The notes under the pieces were generated by a model that made no database searches, had not been told where the DNA came from, and saw only the letters and a program-made list of their open reading frames with translations. The position numbers were made by a program, and so were the translations under genes. This document shows positions 37,003 through 46,080 of a DNA stretch of 64,000 nucleotides, piece by piece. The number at the start of each line of letters is the position of its first letter. Within the stretch, counting starts at the first letter, position 1. This DNA is from Aquitalea magnusonii (GTDB lineage Bacteria > Pseudomonadota > Gammaproteobacteria > Burkholderiales > Chromobacteriaceae): contig NZ_AP018823.1 of assembly GCF_002217795.2 (NCBI RefSeq), forward strand, positions 2,914,001 through 2,978,000. Reading direction: 5' to 3'.

Positions 37003-38128
37003 AGTCTGTCTGCGCGATCTGGTCAAGGTATACGAACAGCAAGTGGTGGTGCGTGGCATCCATCTCGAGATACCAGATGGGGCCCTCGTGGTGCTGGTCG
37101 GCCCTTCCGGCTGCGGCAAATCCACCACGCTACGCATGATTGCCGGACTGGAAAGCATCAGTCATGGCCAGTTGCTGATTGATGGCAAACTGGCCAACGA
37201 GCTGCCCCCGCAGGAACGCGGCGTGGCCATGGTGTTCCAGTCCTATGCGCTCTATCCGCACATGACGGTGCAGGAAAACCTGGCTTTTTCGCTGAAGCTG
37301 GCGGGTATTTCCGCTGCAGAGCGACAAAAGCGGATTGATGTCGCCGTCAAAACACTGGAACTGGCCCCCTACCTGAACCGCAGGCCGGCAGAACTATCCG
37401 GTGGCCAGCGCCAGCGGGTAGCCATGGGACGGGCCATCGTGCGCGAACCGCGGGTATTTCTGTTTGACGAACCGCTGTCCAATCTGGATGCCAAGCTGCG
37501 CAACCAGATGCGGGTGGAAATCAAGCGCCTGCAACACCGGCTCAAGGTCACTACCGTCTATGTCACCCATGATCAGGTAGAAGCCATGACCCTGGCCGAC
37601 ATCATGGTGGTGATGAAAGACGGGGCCATTGTGCAGCAAGGCAGCCCGCTGGAGGTATTCCAGAATCCGGCCAATCACTTTGTCGCCAGCTTCATCGGCA
37701 CGCCGCAAATGAACTTCTTCCACGGCACGCTGCAGCAGGAGGGAGAACACTTCTACTTCGCCTCGCCGGCGCTGCGCATACCACTGGACCGGACACGCTT
37801 TGGCCCGGCATTGACGCATGGACAGCACGTCTGCGCCGGCTTGCGTCCGGAAGACATCCTGCCGCATTGGCCGGATGAAGCGCCGCCAGCGGCAGAAACC
37901 TTTGCCGCCACCATCACGCTGTCGGAAATGCTGGGCAATGAAACCCTGCTGTTTGCCGAATCCGCCAGCGGGCCGCTGATTGCCCGTCAACTGCCTCCGC
38001 GCCCGGTAGCCGATGGCCAGACCCTGCGTTTTGCCATCCGTTCCGCTAATTTGCACCTGTTCGACGCCGATAGCGGCATATCGCTACGTGCCGACCGTCC
38101 GCAGTCTCAGGAGACCATTGCACCATGA
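36995..38128 (+). CDS. sugar ABC transporter ATP-binding protein (MalK/UgpC type)
   Basis: ATPase of 377 residues: Walker [11 protein letters not shown]-loop [10 protein letters not shown], signature LSGGQRQR, Walker [13 protein letters not shown], His-switch VTHDQ, and a C-terminal regulatory OB/TOBE domain. It energises the importer formed by the next three genes. Its start lies within the end of the dehydratase gene and its stop overlaps the binding-protein start (ATGA). Confidence 0.94.
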   Translation: MAEVCLRDLVKVYEQQVVVRGIHLEIPDGALVVLVGPSGCGKSTTLRMIAGLESISHGQLLIDGKLANELPPQERGVAMVFQSYALYPHMTVQENLAFSLKLAGISAAERQKRIDVAVKTLELAPYLNRRPAELSGGQRQRVAMGRAIVREPRVFLFDEPLSNLDAKLRNQMRVEIKRLQHRLKVTTVYVTHDQVEAMTLADIMVVMKDGAIVQQGSPLEVFQNPANHFVASFIGTPQMNFFHGTLQQEGEHFYFASPALRIPLDRTRFGPALTHGQHVCAGLRPEDILPHWPDEAPPAAETFAATITLSEMLGNETLLFAESASGPLIARQLPPRPVADGQTLRFAIRSANLHLFDADSGISLRADRPQSQETIAP

Positions 38129-39360
38129 CACCTTGCGCCTTACTCCGTATTACCCTGCTCACTTGCTGCCTGCACAGCACTGCTGTCCTGGCCAAGGAGG
38201 TACAGCTATTCAATGACAAAGGCTTCTGGAGCGCCCCACTGCAGACGGTGGCCAATGCCGCGCGCGCCGAGGGCATCAGCCTGAAGATTTCTCCTTATGC
38301 CAATGCAGAACAGTACAAAACCTTCATTCAGGCCTCGGTGGCCTCTGGCCGCACGCCGGAGCTGTTTACCTGGTGGACCGGCGCATCACTGAACACGCTG
38401 ACTGCTACCGGCCAACTGGCACCACTGGGCGCGCTGTGGAAGGAAATGGAAGCTGATGGCCGCTTTCAACCAGGCGTCAAAGACCTGTTCAGCGTGGGCG
38501 GTCAGCCCTATGCCATCCCTTTGCAACTGTCGCGCTGGGTGGTGTTGTACGACAAACGCGTCTTTGCCCGCCTGGGCTTGAAACCACCCGCCAACTGGGC
38601 CGAGCTGCAAACCGTGGCCACGCGGATCAAAGCCGCTGGCCAGACACCGTTTCTGGCTACCACCCAGGATGGCTGGCGCGGCTTTATCTGGTTTCAGGAA
38701 CTGCTGCTGCGCACCGATCCCAAGGCTTATGTCGGCCTGAACAATGGCAGCGTGGCCTATGACAGCCCGGCGGTGCGCAATGTATTCAAGATATGGTCCG
38801 ACATGTATGCCAAAGGCTGGTTTTCCGACCCGCGCTCCAATGAAGAAATCAACGACTTCGTCCGGGGCAAGGGCGTGATGTATTTGTTTGGGGAATGGGC
38901 GGTCGGCCTGCTGGGCAAGGCCGGCTTTCCACTCCAGGAGCTAGGGGTGTTCATCCTGCCCAATGCGCCTGGCGTGCAGCAGCCGGCCATCATTGTGGAA
39001 GGCGCACCCATCGTGGTTTCCCGCAAGGGGCTGGCCAACCCCGATGTAATGAAGACGCTGCGCTTCTGGGTTTCCAACCAGGGTGCGCAAACCTGGGGCA
39101 AGGCCTCGGGCAACTATATCGGCAATAACAAGATTGCCGCGCCCAATGCCATTGTCAGCCAGGTGAATACGCAACTGGCCCAAACACGCCACACCATGTT
39201 CCTGCGCTGGTGGGAAAACGTACCCAGCGCGCTGCAAGGCGAGATGGTGGCGGAATTCAACCGCTTCATGCTCAAACCGGACATGAACACCGCCCAGAAC
39301 GTCATGCAGCGCATGCAAAGCCTGAATACGGCTTATTGGAGCAGCAGAAAAAAGTCCTGA
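38125..39360 (+). CDS. sugar ABC transporter substrate-binding protein
   Basis: Periplasmic binding protein of 411 residues with a signal peptide ending at VLA-KEVQ. Family 1 extracellular solute-binding fold: SVASGRTPELFTWWTGASL, VGGQPYAIPLQLSRWVVLYDK and GKGVMYLFGEWAVGLL are consistent with oligo- or monosaccharide binders. Many aromatic residues are available for sugar stacking. Substrate cannot be read from sequence. Confidence 0.92.
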   Translation: MTPCALLRITLLTCCLHSTAVLAKEVQLFNDKGFWSAPLQTVANAARAEGISLKISPYANAEQYKTFIQASVASGRTPELFTWWTGASLNTLTATGQLAPLGALWKEMEADGRFQPGVKDLFSVGGQPYAIPLQLSRWVVLYDKRVFARLGLKPPANWAELQTVATRIKAAGQTPFLATTQDGWRGFIWFQELLLRTDPKAYVGLNNGSVAYDSPAVRNVFKIWSDMYAKGWFSDPRSNEEINDFVRGKGVMYLFGEWAVGLLGKAGFPLQELGVFILPNAPGVQQPAIIVEGAPIVVSRKGLANPDVMKTLRFWVSNQGAQTWGKASGNYIGNNKIAAPNAIVSQVNTQLAQTRHTMFLRWWENVPSALQGEMVAEFNRFMLKPDMNTAQNVMQRMQSLNTAYWSSRKKS

Positions 39361-39409
39361 CGCATCGCCTGGCAACAGGCCAGCCACCTGCACTTCAATG
39401 GAGAACGGC

Positions 39410-40363
39410 ATGAACCCGCTCATGCAGCATGATCAACAACTGCTGGCCCGCATCGGCCTGGCACAAATCAAGGCACGCGAACGCGCCCGACAAGGGCGTC
39501 AGTTTCGCCTGGCACTGCGCTTCATGGCCCCCGCCCTGCTGTTGGTGACAGCCCTGCTATTACTGCCGGTGCTGTACAACATCTGGCTCAGTTTTACCCA
39601 ATGGCAATTGTTTGAGGGCCGGGACGACTTCGCCGGCTGGCAGAATTATCGCCAGTTGTGGTCCAGCCCCTATTTTGACGAGGCACTGGGCAATACCGCG
39701 CTGTGGGTGCTGGCCTCGGTGCTGTTTCCACTCACGGCAGGATTGGGACTGGCGCTGCTGTTCCGCCAGATGCCCGGTCAGGAATGGTTCAAATCCATCA
39801 TCTTCCTGCCGCGCATCCTGGCCCCGACGGCGGTGGGCGTGATGTGGTACTACGTGTACGCGCCACAAGGCATGCTCAATCAGGTACTGGGACAGTTCAG
39901 CAGCATGCCGGTGGAAACCGGCTGGCTGTTTGAAGAACAACTGGTCACACCCGCCATCATCCTGACCTTTGTCTGGCAAAGCTGCGGGCTGGTGATGGTC
40001 CTGCTGTTGCTGGGGCTGGCCGCGCTACCGCGCGATCCGCTGGAGGCCGCCCGCATGGACGGTGCCCGGCCCTGGCAGGTGTTTCGCCACATCACCCTGC
40101 CCTTGCTTGCACCCACCTTGCTGATGGTGGTGATTCTCTCCGTACTGGCTGGTTTCACGGTATTCGATCTGCTGTGGGTGATGGGGGCGAACTATCCGCA
40201 ACAGCGCACCCTGTCGCTGGCGGTGTTCATGTACTTCGAAGCCTTCCAGAAAAACAACTGGGCCTTTGCCGCCGCCACCGCCGTGGTGATTGGTGGCGTG
40301 GTGCTGGCTGTTACTTGGCTCCAGACCTTATTGCAAGCCCGTGTAGACAGGATGGTCCGCTGA
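39410..40363 (+). CDS. sugar ABC transporter permease (MalF type)
   Basis: Inner membrane permease of 317 residues with about six membrane segments and the EAA loop EAARMDGARPWQVFRHITLPLLAPT. Begins at ATG 39410 after GGAG; the ORF can be extended by four codons. Coupled to the second permease through TGATG. Confidence 0.93.
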   Translation: MNPLMQHDQQLLARIGLAQIKARERARQGRQFRLALRFMAPALLLVTALLLLPVLYNIWLSFTQWQLFEGRDDFAGWQNYRQLWSSPYFDEALGNTALWVLASVLFPLTAGLGLALLFRQMPGQEWFKSIIFLPRILAPTAVGVMWYYVYAPQGMLNQVLGQFSSMPVETGWLFEEQLVTPAIILTFVWQSCGLVMVLLLLGLAALPRDPLEAARMDGARPWQVFRHITLPLLAPTLLMVVILSVLAGFTVFDLLWVMGANYPQQRTLSLAVFMYFEAFQKNNWAFAAATAVVIGGVVLAVTWLQTLLQARVDRMVR

Positions 40364-41229
40364 TGCAAAACCTATCGTCGCAACAAGCCAAATGGCTGGC
40401 CCTGCCGCCGCCGGCATCTCCGCCACGCTGGGGCAAGGCCCTGTGCGGATTAGCACTCGCCTTGCTGTGGCTGCTGCCCTTCAGCTATGTCTTGCTGGCC
40501 ATCTTCAAATCCACCGCCGAGTATGCCGCCACCGCTCCGCTATCCCTGCCCGAGGGTGTGTCCCCCTTGCTGGAGAATATCCGCATGGCCTGGCAACAGG
40601 GCGATATGGCACAGGCCATGCTCAACTCTAGCCTGTATGCCGCAGTGGGAGCCTCGCTGGCGGTACTGCTGGCCGCCATGGGCGCTTATCCACTGGCGCG
40701 CATGCAATTTAGGCATCGCAATCTGTGGTTCCTGCTGCTGTTTGCCGGCACGGTGTTTCCCTTCCAGATGTATCTGATTCCACTGTTCTTCGGCTTCCAG
40801 TGGGCTGAGCTGCTGGATACGCATCTGGGCATGTGCCTGCTGTATACCGCCATCTGCATTCCATTCCCGCTGCTGGTATTACGCAATTACATGCAGAACC
40901 TCAGCCTGGAAATCGATCAGGCGGCACGGCTGGATGGCGCGTCGGAATTCATCTTGTTCTGGCGCATCATCCTGCCCAATCTGCGCGGTCCGATGTCGGC
41001 GGTGTTCCTGCTGCAATTCACCTGGATCTGGAACGACATGCTGTTTTCCTCAGTACTGGGCAATAGCCCGGAAACCCGTTCCATCATGAATGCCTTGCTG
41101 GTGTTCCAGGGCAGTTACGCGCAAAGCGGGCCCAATATCATGCTGACCGCCGCCGTGCTGGCCTCGCTGCCCACCTTATTGCTGTTTGTGCTGCTGCGCC
41201 GCCAGTTCATGCAAGGGCTGCGGGTGTGA
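40363..41229 (+). CDS. sugar ABC transporter permease (MalG type)
   Basis: Second permease, 288 residues, six membrane segments, EAA loop QAARLDGASEFILFWRIILPNLRGP. Its ATG shares the final base of the upstream stop and its stop overlaps the GntR start. Confidence 0.93.
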   Translation: MQNLSSQQAKWLALPPPASPPRWGKALCGLALALLWLLPFSYVLLAIFKSTAEYAATAPLSLPEGVSPLLENIRMAWQQGDMAQAMLNSSLYAAVGASLAVLLAAMGAYPLARMQFRHRNLWFLLLFAGTVFPFQMYLIPLFFGFQWAELLDTHLGMCLLYTAICIPFPLLVLRNYMQNLSLEIDQAARLDGASEFILFWRIILPNLRGPMSAVFLLQFTWIWNDMLFSSVLGNSPETRSIMNALLVFQGSYAQSGPNIMLTAAVLASLPTLLLFVLLRRQFMQGLRV

Positions 41230-41948
41230 TGAGCCAGCCTGCTGCCCTGGCCACGTGCCAACCCTTTGTGCCGGATCCGCGCCAGCCGCTGGCACGCCAG
41301 CTATACCAGTTGCTGCTGGAGCGGATTTGCCGCTTCGAGCTGGAACCGGGCCGGCTGATTTCCGAAGCCTCGCTTTCCGCCACCCTGGGCGTCAGCCGCA
41401 CCCCGGTGCGCGAGGCGATGGCCAGACTGGCAGAACAGGGACTGGTGGAAGTCCTGCCACAGCGCGGCAGCCGCGTGCAGCCCTTGCGCCGCAGCGACCT
41501 GGAAAAATCGCAATTCATGCGCGAAGCATTGGAAACCGCCATGCTGCGCAAAGTCATGGCCATTGCGGATCGCCACCTCTTGCTGATGCAACTGGACAGG
41601 GAAATCACTCTGCAACGTACTTATCTGCAAGTGGGCGATCTGGAACGCTTTTATCAGTCGGACGAGGATTTCCACCGCCATATCGCCCTGTTTGCCGGCT
41701 GCGGGCCGGTAATCGAGGAGATTGCCCGCGTCAAGGTGCATATGGACCGCTTCCGGCAACTGACGGTGGCCTCGGTGGAGGATCTGGCCATGGTGATTGC
41801 CCAGCACCAGGCCATACGCGACAGCATTGCCGGCAGCGACGGCATGGCAGCCGAAGCCTGCCTGCAGCTGCATCTACGGCGGATCTTCTCTTTTCTGGAG
41901 CAGGCCCAAGCGCTGTTCCCGCATTATTTTGCCGAGTCAAAGCCATGA
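41229..41948 (+). CDS. GntR/FadR-family regulator
   Basis: Regulator of 239 residues: GntR winged helix (LEPGRLISEASLSATLGVSRTPVREAMARLAEQGLVEVLPQRGSRV) and an FCD effector domain with metal-binding histidines (FHRHIALF, HQAI, LQLHLRR). It most likely represses its own operon and responds to a pathway sugar acid. Translationally coupled on both sides (TGATG, ATGA). Confidence 0.92.
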   Translation: MSQPAALATCQPFVPDPRQPLARQLYQLLLERICRFELEPGRLISEASLSATLGVSRTPVREAMARLAEQGLVEVLPQRGSRVQPLRRSDLEKSQFMREALETAMLRKVMAIADRHLLLMQLDREITLQRTYLQVGDLERFYQSDEDFHRHIALFAGCGPVIEEIARVKVHMDRFRQLTVASVEDLAMVIAQHQAIRDSIAGSDGMAAEACLQLHLRRIFSFLEQAQALFPHYFAESKP

Positions 41949-42838
41949 AGATAGCCATCTGGGGCCGGCAACGCGACCACGTAGGCGAAAGCCCGTTCTG
42001 GGATGCGGTACACGGCTGCCTGTGGTCGGTGGACATGACGGCACAGGCCATCCGCCGCCGCTGGCCCGATGGCCGCACCGACAGCTTTCCCACTGCCGAA
42101 CTGCCTGCCGCACTGGCGCTGAACCCGCAGGGCGACATGGCGGTGGTGGCGTTTGCCAGCGGCACAGCGCTGTGGACGCCCACACAAGGGCTGTTGCACT
42201 GGCTCACCCGGCCGGAAACCGACCCAGAGCTACGGCTGAATGAAGGCAAGTGTGATCCGGCAGGGCGTTTCTGGGTAGCCAGCATGGAAAACAATCTGGA
42301 CCACCATGGCCAGCCACGCGCCACCTCCCGCATGGCCGGTCGCCTGTGGCGCACCAGCGGGGAGAGGGCCATCGCCTTGAGCGAAGCCGAATTCGGCTGC
42401 CCCAATACCATGGCCTGGTCGCCCGACCAGCGCTACTTTTATGCTGGCGACAGCCAGCGCAATGCCATCTGGGTGTGGGATTACGACACAGCATCCGGCG
42501 ACATCAGCCAGCGCCGAGTGTTGCAACAAGGCGGGCCGGGCATTCCCGATGGTTCGGCCGTGGATGAGGATGGCTGCCTGTGGACGGCCCGCTTTGGCGG
42601 TGGCTGCATCGTGCGTACCACACCAACAGGTAAAACCGACCGCATCATCCCGCTGCCGGTCCGCAACCCGACCAGTTGTACCTTTGGAAATGCACAGGGC
42701 GGTAAACAACTGGATACCCTGCTGATTACTTCCGCCCGCTTTGGCCTGAGCCAGCCGAGCCCGCAGGATGGTGCGGTACTGGCCATCGACACCGGCCACT
42801 GCGGCCTGCCGGAACACCGTTACCGGGACGATGCCTGA
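41945..42838 (+). CDS. SMP-30/gluconolactonase-family sugar lactonase
   Basis: Six-bladed propeller of 297 residues. Likely metal ligands: Glu in GESPFWD, Asn in RLNEGKCDPAGRFW, Asn in CPNTMAW, Asp in IPDGSAVDEDGCLW. It should open the lactone made by the SDR enzyme to give the acid for the dehydratase. Last gene of the operon, starting at an ATGA overlap with GntR. Confidence 0.92.
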   Translation: MKIAIWGRQRDHVGESPFWDAVHGCLWSVDMTAQAIRRRWPDGRTDSFPTAELPAALALNPQGDMAVVAFASGTALWTPTQGLLHWLTRPETDPELRLNEGKCDPAGRFWVASMENNLDHHGQPRATSRMAGRLWRTSGERAIALSEAEFGCPNTMAWSPDQRYFYAGDSQRNAIWVWDYDTASGDISQRRVLQQGGPGIPDGSAVDEDGCLWTARFGGGCIVRTTPTGKTDRIIPLPVRNPTSCTFGNAQGGKQLDTLLITSARFGLSQPSPQDGAVLAIDTGHCGLPEHRYRDDA

Positions 42839-42887
42839 CAGGCCAGCTTGCCAGTCCCCACCCGCGCCAACCTCTGCGCAGAAGCGC

Positions 42888-42985
42888 TAACAAAACCTCA
42901 TCGAGTACCCGGAGCAAGACGCGCCGCCGCAGACTGTACATGGCGTACGGCAGGGCGGCGCAACGCTGGAGCGGGGGTTTTGTTA
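42888..42985. repeat. 98-bp cruciform-like intergenic element
   Basis: Nested inverted repeats between convergent genes: outer arms TAACAAAACC (42888-42897) and GGTTTTGTTA (42976-42985); inner arms GCGCCGCC (42921-42928) and GGCGGCGC (42954-42961); and a GTAC/GTAC tip. It could act as a terminator for both genes or be a dispersed genomic repeat. Confidence 0.7.
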
Positions 42986-42992
42986 TCCGGTA

Positions 42993-45860
42993 TTAACCGC
43001 AAGCCCCTACATGGCCGCAGGCGGTGCAAAATTCGCAGCCGTCCTTCTTGATCAGCGCATGGTTGCCGCATTCCGGGCAGGGTTTGCCGGACAAGGGCTT
43101 GAGTGCCGGCTGGGCGGCGGTTTCCGGGCTGAACAGATCGCTCTGCTCCGGCACCATCACCCCCATCTCCTCCAGCGGCACGCCATCCTGGGTCAGCACC
43201 CCCAACATGGCGTAGCGGTGAATCATCAGCTGTGCCATATAGGCCACGGTGGACGGCCAGCTTTGCGATTTTTCCTGACCCGGAATGCGGGCAAAGAAGT
43301 CACCTTGCGGCTCGGCATAGGTCAACAGCTTACGCAGCTTCATGCCGATCCAGGCCGGATCGATCACCCGCATGTCCAGCGACAGCATCTTGCACAGGCC
43401 ATCCAGTTCGCGCGGATAGTTGCCGGCCAGCCACACCGAATACGGGCGGCGCTGGCCATTGGGCAACACCAGTTCTTTCAGGAAGAGCACGAAATCATCG
43501 CCGGTTTGCGGATTGGCCACATCCACCGACCAGCTCATGGTGCCATCGGTACCGGATTTCGGTTCCTTGCGGGCAAACAGCGCATCCATCACCGGGGTGG
43601 GTTCGTGCTGGTCGGCGGTCAGTGCGCCAAGTTGTTCCACGCGATGACGTACCACCTGCCCCAGCGCGGCGGCAGCGGAAGTGGCATACACGGTGCGCTC
43701 ACCCAGCTCGAACACATAGCGCTTGTCGCCATTGGTATGCGACAAGGCTTCCAGCTTGGCCGACAGCCAGGCGTGGTCGCGGCAGCGCATGTCCATCGAC
43801 AGCGTCTTGGCAATCGCGCCCAAGCCACGCTGTTCTTCGGTGGCATTCACCCAGCACTCGAAGGGGGTGATGCGGCCATTTTCCACATGACCCACCACCA
43901 CGGCAAAGTCACCGGCCGGGCCTTCCACCATATAGGTCCAGGAGGGGTTGCCTTCTTTCAGCTTGGGCCGGTTCGGCCATTTCAGGCTGGCCAGCGCCGG
44001 GCTGGGCGCAGTATTCAGGGTGATGCGGCGGTCCGGGTCGCCATCCTGGCTGGCCGACAGGTCTTGCGGCGCTTCCTTGGCACTTTCCTTGGCCGGCTCG
44101 ATGGACAATACCGAACCCAGCACGCTGTTGGGCCGGTAAGTGGTAATGCCCTTCAGGCCATTACGCCAGGCTTCCAGATACAGGCTTTCGAAATCGGCAA
44201 ACGGATAATCCGCCGGCACGTTCACCGTCTTGGAGATGGCAGTGTCGATATACGGGGCCACGGCAGCCACCATGCGCATATGGTCCAGCGCACTCATTTC
44301 CAGTGCCGAGACAAAGTAGTCCGGCAGCGCCTGGGTGTCGCCACCCTGCATGCGGTAGACGCGATAGGCATGGTCTTCCACCAGGTATTCCTGGGTGGTG
44401 CCATCGGCCATGCGCTTTTTGCGGGTGTAGAACCAGGAGAAAGGCGGCTCGATGCCATTGCTGGCATTGTCGGCAAAGGCCAGCGAAATGGTGCCGGTAG
44501 GAGCTATCGACAGCAGGTGCGAGTTGCGGATGCCGTGCTTGCGGATACGGGCCTTGATGCTGTCCGGCAGGCGGCTGGCGCAATGCGGTTCGGCCAGATA
44601 TTTGTCGGCATCAAACAGCGGGAAAGCGCCCTTCTCGATAGCCAGGTCCACCGAGGCATCATAGGCGGCATCGCGCATGGATTCGGAAATGCGCGCGGCA
44701 AAACGTCGGCCTTCTTCGCTGTCGTAACGAATTTTCAGCATGATCAGCGCATCGCCCAGGCCGGTAAAACCCAGACCGACGCGGCGTTTGGACTGCGCTT
44801 CGCGCTCCTGCTCCTTCAACGGCCACACGGTCAGGTCCAGCACATTGTCCAGCATGCGGATGGACATGCGCACCACGCTCTCGAAGGCCTTGAAATCAAA
44901 GCTGGGCTTGGCGCCAAACGGTTGACGCACGTATTTGGTGAGATTGACCGAACCCAGGTCGCAGCAGCCGTAATCCGGCAGCGGTTGTTCGCCGCAGGGG
45001 TTGGTGGATTCAATCACCTCGCAATAGGACAGATTGTTGTCCTGGTTGATCTTGGACATGAACAGCACGCCCGGCTCGGCGTGGTCATAGGTGGATTCCA
45101 TGATCTGCTGCCACAGCGCACGGGCAGACACCTTGCGGTACACCCACAGGCCGTCGGCACGCTGGTAGTGGCCGGGGAAGGCATCGGTGGCCGGTTCCAC
45201 ACTGTGGGTCAGCTCCCACTCGGCATCGGCTTCCACCGCACGCATGAAATCGTCGGATACACCAACCGAAATATTGAAGTTGCGCAGGTCGCCCTTGTCC
45301 TTGGCGTGGATGAAGTCTTCCACATCCGGATGGCTGACATCCAGCACACCCATTTGCGCACCACGGCGGGCTCCGGCGGATTCCACCGTCTCGCAACTGC
45401 GGTCGAACACCCGCATATACGATACCGGCCCGGAAGCGCGGCTATTGGTGCCTTTTACCCGCGCGCCCTTGGGCCGGATGCGCGAGAAGTTGTAGCCCAC
45501 GCCACCGCCACGGCGCATGGTTTCGGCGGCCTGCAACAGGGCTTCGTAAATGCCGGCCTTGCCATTGGAAGGCTCGGAAACCGAATCGCCCACCGGCTGC
45601 ACAAAGCAGTTGATCAGCGTGGCGCGCAGCTCGGTACCGGCGGCGGAGTTGATGCGGCCACCGGGAATGAAGCCATTGTCCAGTGCCTGGAAAAACAGCG
45701 GCTCGAAACGGGCCGGGTCTTGTTCCAGCGCGGCCAAGGCGCGGGCAACCCGCTGCCTGACTTCGCTGACACTCTGTTCGTCACCCTTGGCATACTTTTC
45801 CAGCAATACCTCGCGCGAGATATCCTGCTCCAGCATGACGGCACTATTTTCACGCTTCAT
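42993..45860 (-). CDS. nrdJ: NrdJ, adenosylcobalamin-dependent ribonucleotide reductase (class II)
   Basis: Enzyme of 955 residues that makes deoxyribonucleotides with B12, with or without oxygen, which suits a denitrifier. [42 protein letters not shown] and the [10 protein letters not shown] loop form the active site. The C-terminus has a zinc-ribbon-like [27 protein letters not shown] precedes the chosen ATG; a start 20 codons upstream is possible but lacks an RBS. Two NrdR boxes lie upstream. Confidence 0.96.
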   Translation of the reverse strand: MKRENSAVMLEQDISREVLLEKYAKGDEQSVSEVRQRVARALAALEQDPARFEPLFFQALDNGFIPGGRINSAAGTELRATLINCFVQPVGDSVSEPSNGKAGIYEALLQAAETMRRGGGVGYNFSRIRPKGARVKGTNSRASGPVSYMRVFDRSCETVESAGARRGAQMGVLDVSHPDVEDFIHAKDKGDLRNFNISVGVSDDFMRAVEADAEWELTHSVEPATDAFPGHYQRADGLWVYRKVSARALWQQIMESTYDHAEPGVLFMSKINQDNNLSYCEVIESTNPCGEQPLPDYGCCDLGSVNLTKYVRQPFGAKPSFDFKAFESVVRMSIRMLDNVLDLTVWPLKEQEREAQSKRRVGLGFTGLGDALIMLKIRYDSEEGRRFAARISESMRDAAYDASVDLAIEKGAFPLFDADKYLAEPHCASRLPDSIKARIRKHGIRNSHLLSIAPTGTISLAFADNASNGIEPPFSWFYTRKKRMADGTTQEYLVEDHAYRVYRMQGGDTQALPDYFVSALEMSALDHMRMVAAVAPYIDTAISKTVNVPADYPFADFESLYLEAWRNGLKGITTYRPNSVLGSVLSIEPAKESAKEAPQDLSASQDGDPDRRITLNTAPSPALASLKWPNRPKLKEGNPSWTYMVEGPAGDFAVVVGHVENGRITPFECWVNATEEQRGLGAIAKTLSMDMRCRDHAWLSAKLEALSHTNGDKRYVFELGERTVYATSAAAALGQVVRHRVEQLGALTADQHEPTPVMDALFARKEPKSGTDGTMSWSVDVANPQTGDDFVLFLKELVLPNGQRRPYSVWLAGNYPRELDGLCKMLSLDMRVIDPAWIGMKLRKLLTYAEPQGDFFARIPGQEKSQSWPSTVAYMAQLMIHRYAMLGVLTQDGVPLEEMGVMVPEQSDLFSPETAAQPALKPLSGKPCPECGNHALIKKDGCEFCTACGHVGACG

Positions 45861-45996
45861 TCCGGCCCCTCGATTTCCTGAAATTTTTGAGAATTTTCCC
45901 AACTGCCGAAGCCTTGCCATTTCGGCAACCCATGAACTTTACGCCTGTTCGGCGGGCATTGCACACTGCTTCCCACAGCAGGCCGCCGCGACAAAT

Positions 45997-46044
45997 TCAC
46001 AATATCTGGCAAAAGAAAACGGCGTATTACACTATATGTAGTTA
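45997..46044 (-). promoter_or_regulatory. tandem NrdR boxes upstream of nrdJ
   Basis: Box A ACACTATATGTAGTTA (46029-46044) matches 13 of 16 positions of acaCwAtATaTwGtgt; box B at 45997-46012 (core CAATATCTGG) matches about 10 of 16. Their starts are 32 bp apart, three helical turns, the spacing usual for NrdR pairs. They should bind NrdR and repress nrdJ. Confidence 0.7.
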
Positions 46045-46052
46045 CGCCGTTT
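46013..46052 (-). terminator. terminator after the DUF748 gene
   Basis: Ten-bp stem AAACGGCGTA / TACGCCGTTT (46017-46026 and 46043-46052), followed on the minus strand by TTTTCTTTT. The 16-nt loop contains most of NrdR box A. Confidence 0.7.
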
Positions 46053-46080
46053 ATTGATGGACATCAAGCCATTTCAGAAA

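Noticed and set aside
43011..45881. 956-codon ORF on the plus strand opposite nrdJ
   Set aside because: It mirrors nrdJ, is histidine/glutamine/arginine-rich in the way antisense frames of GC-rich genes are, and has no RBS or recognisable domain.
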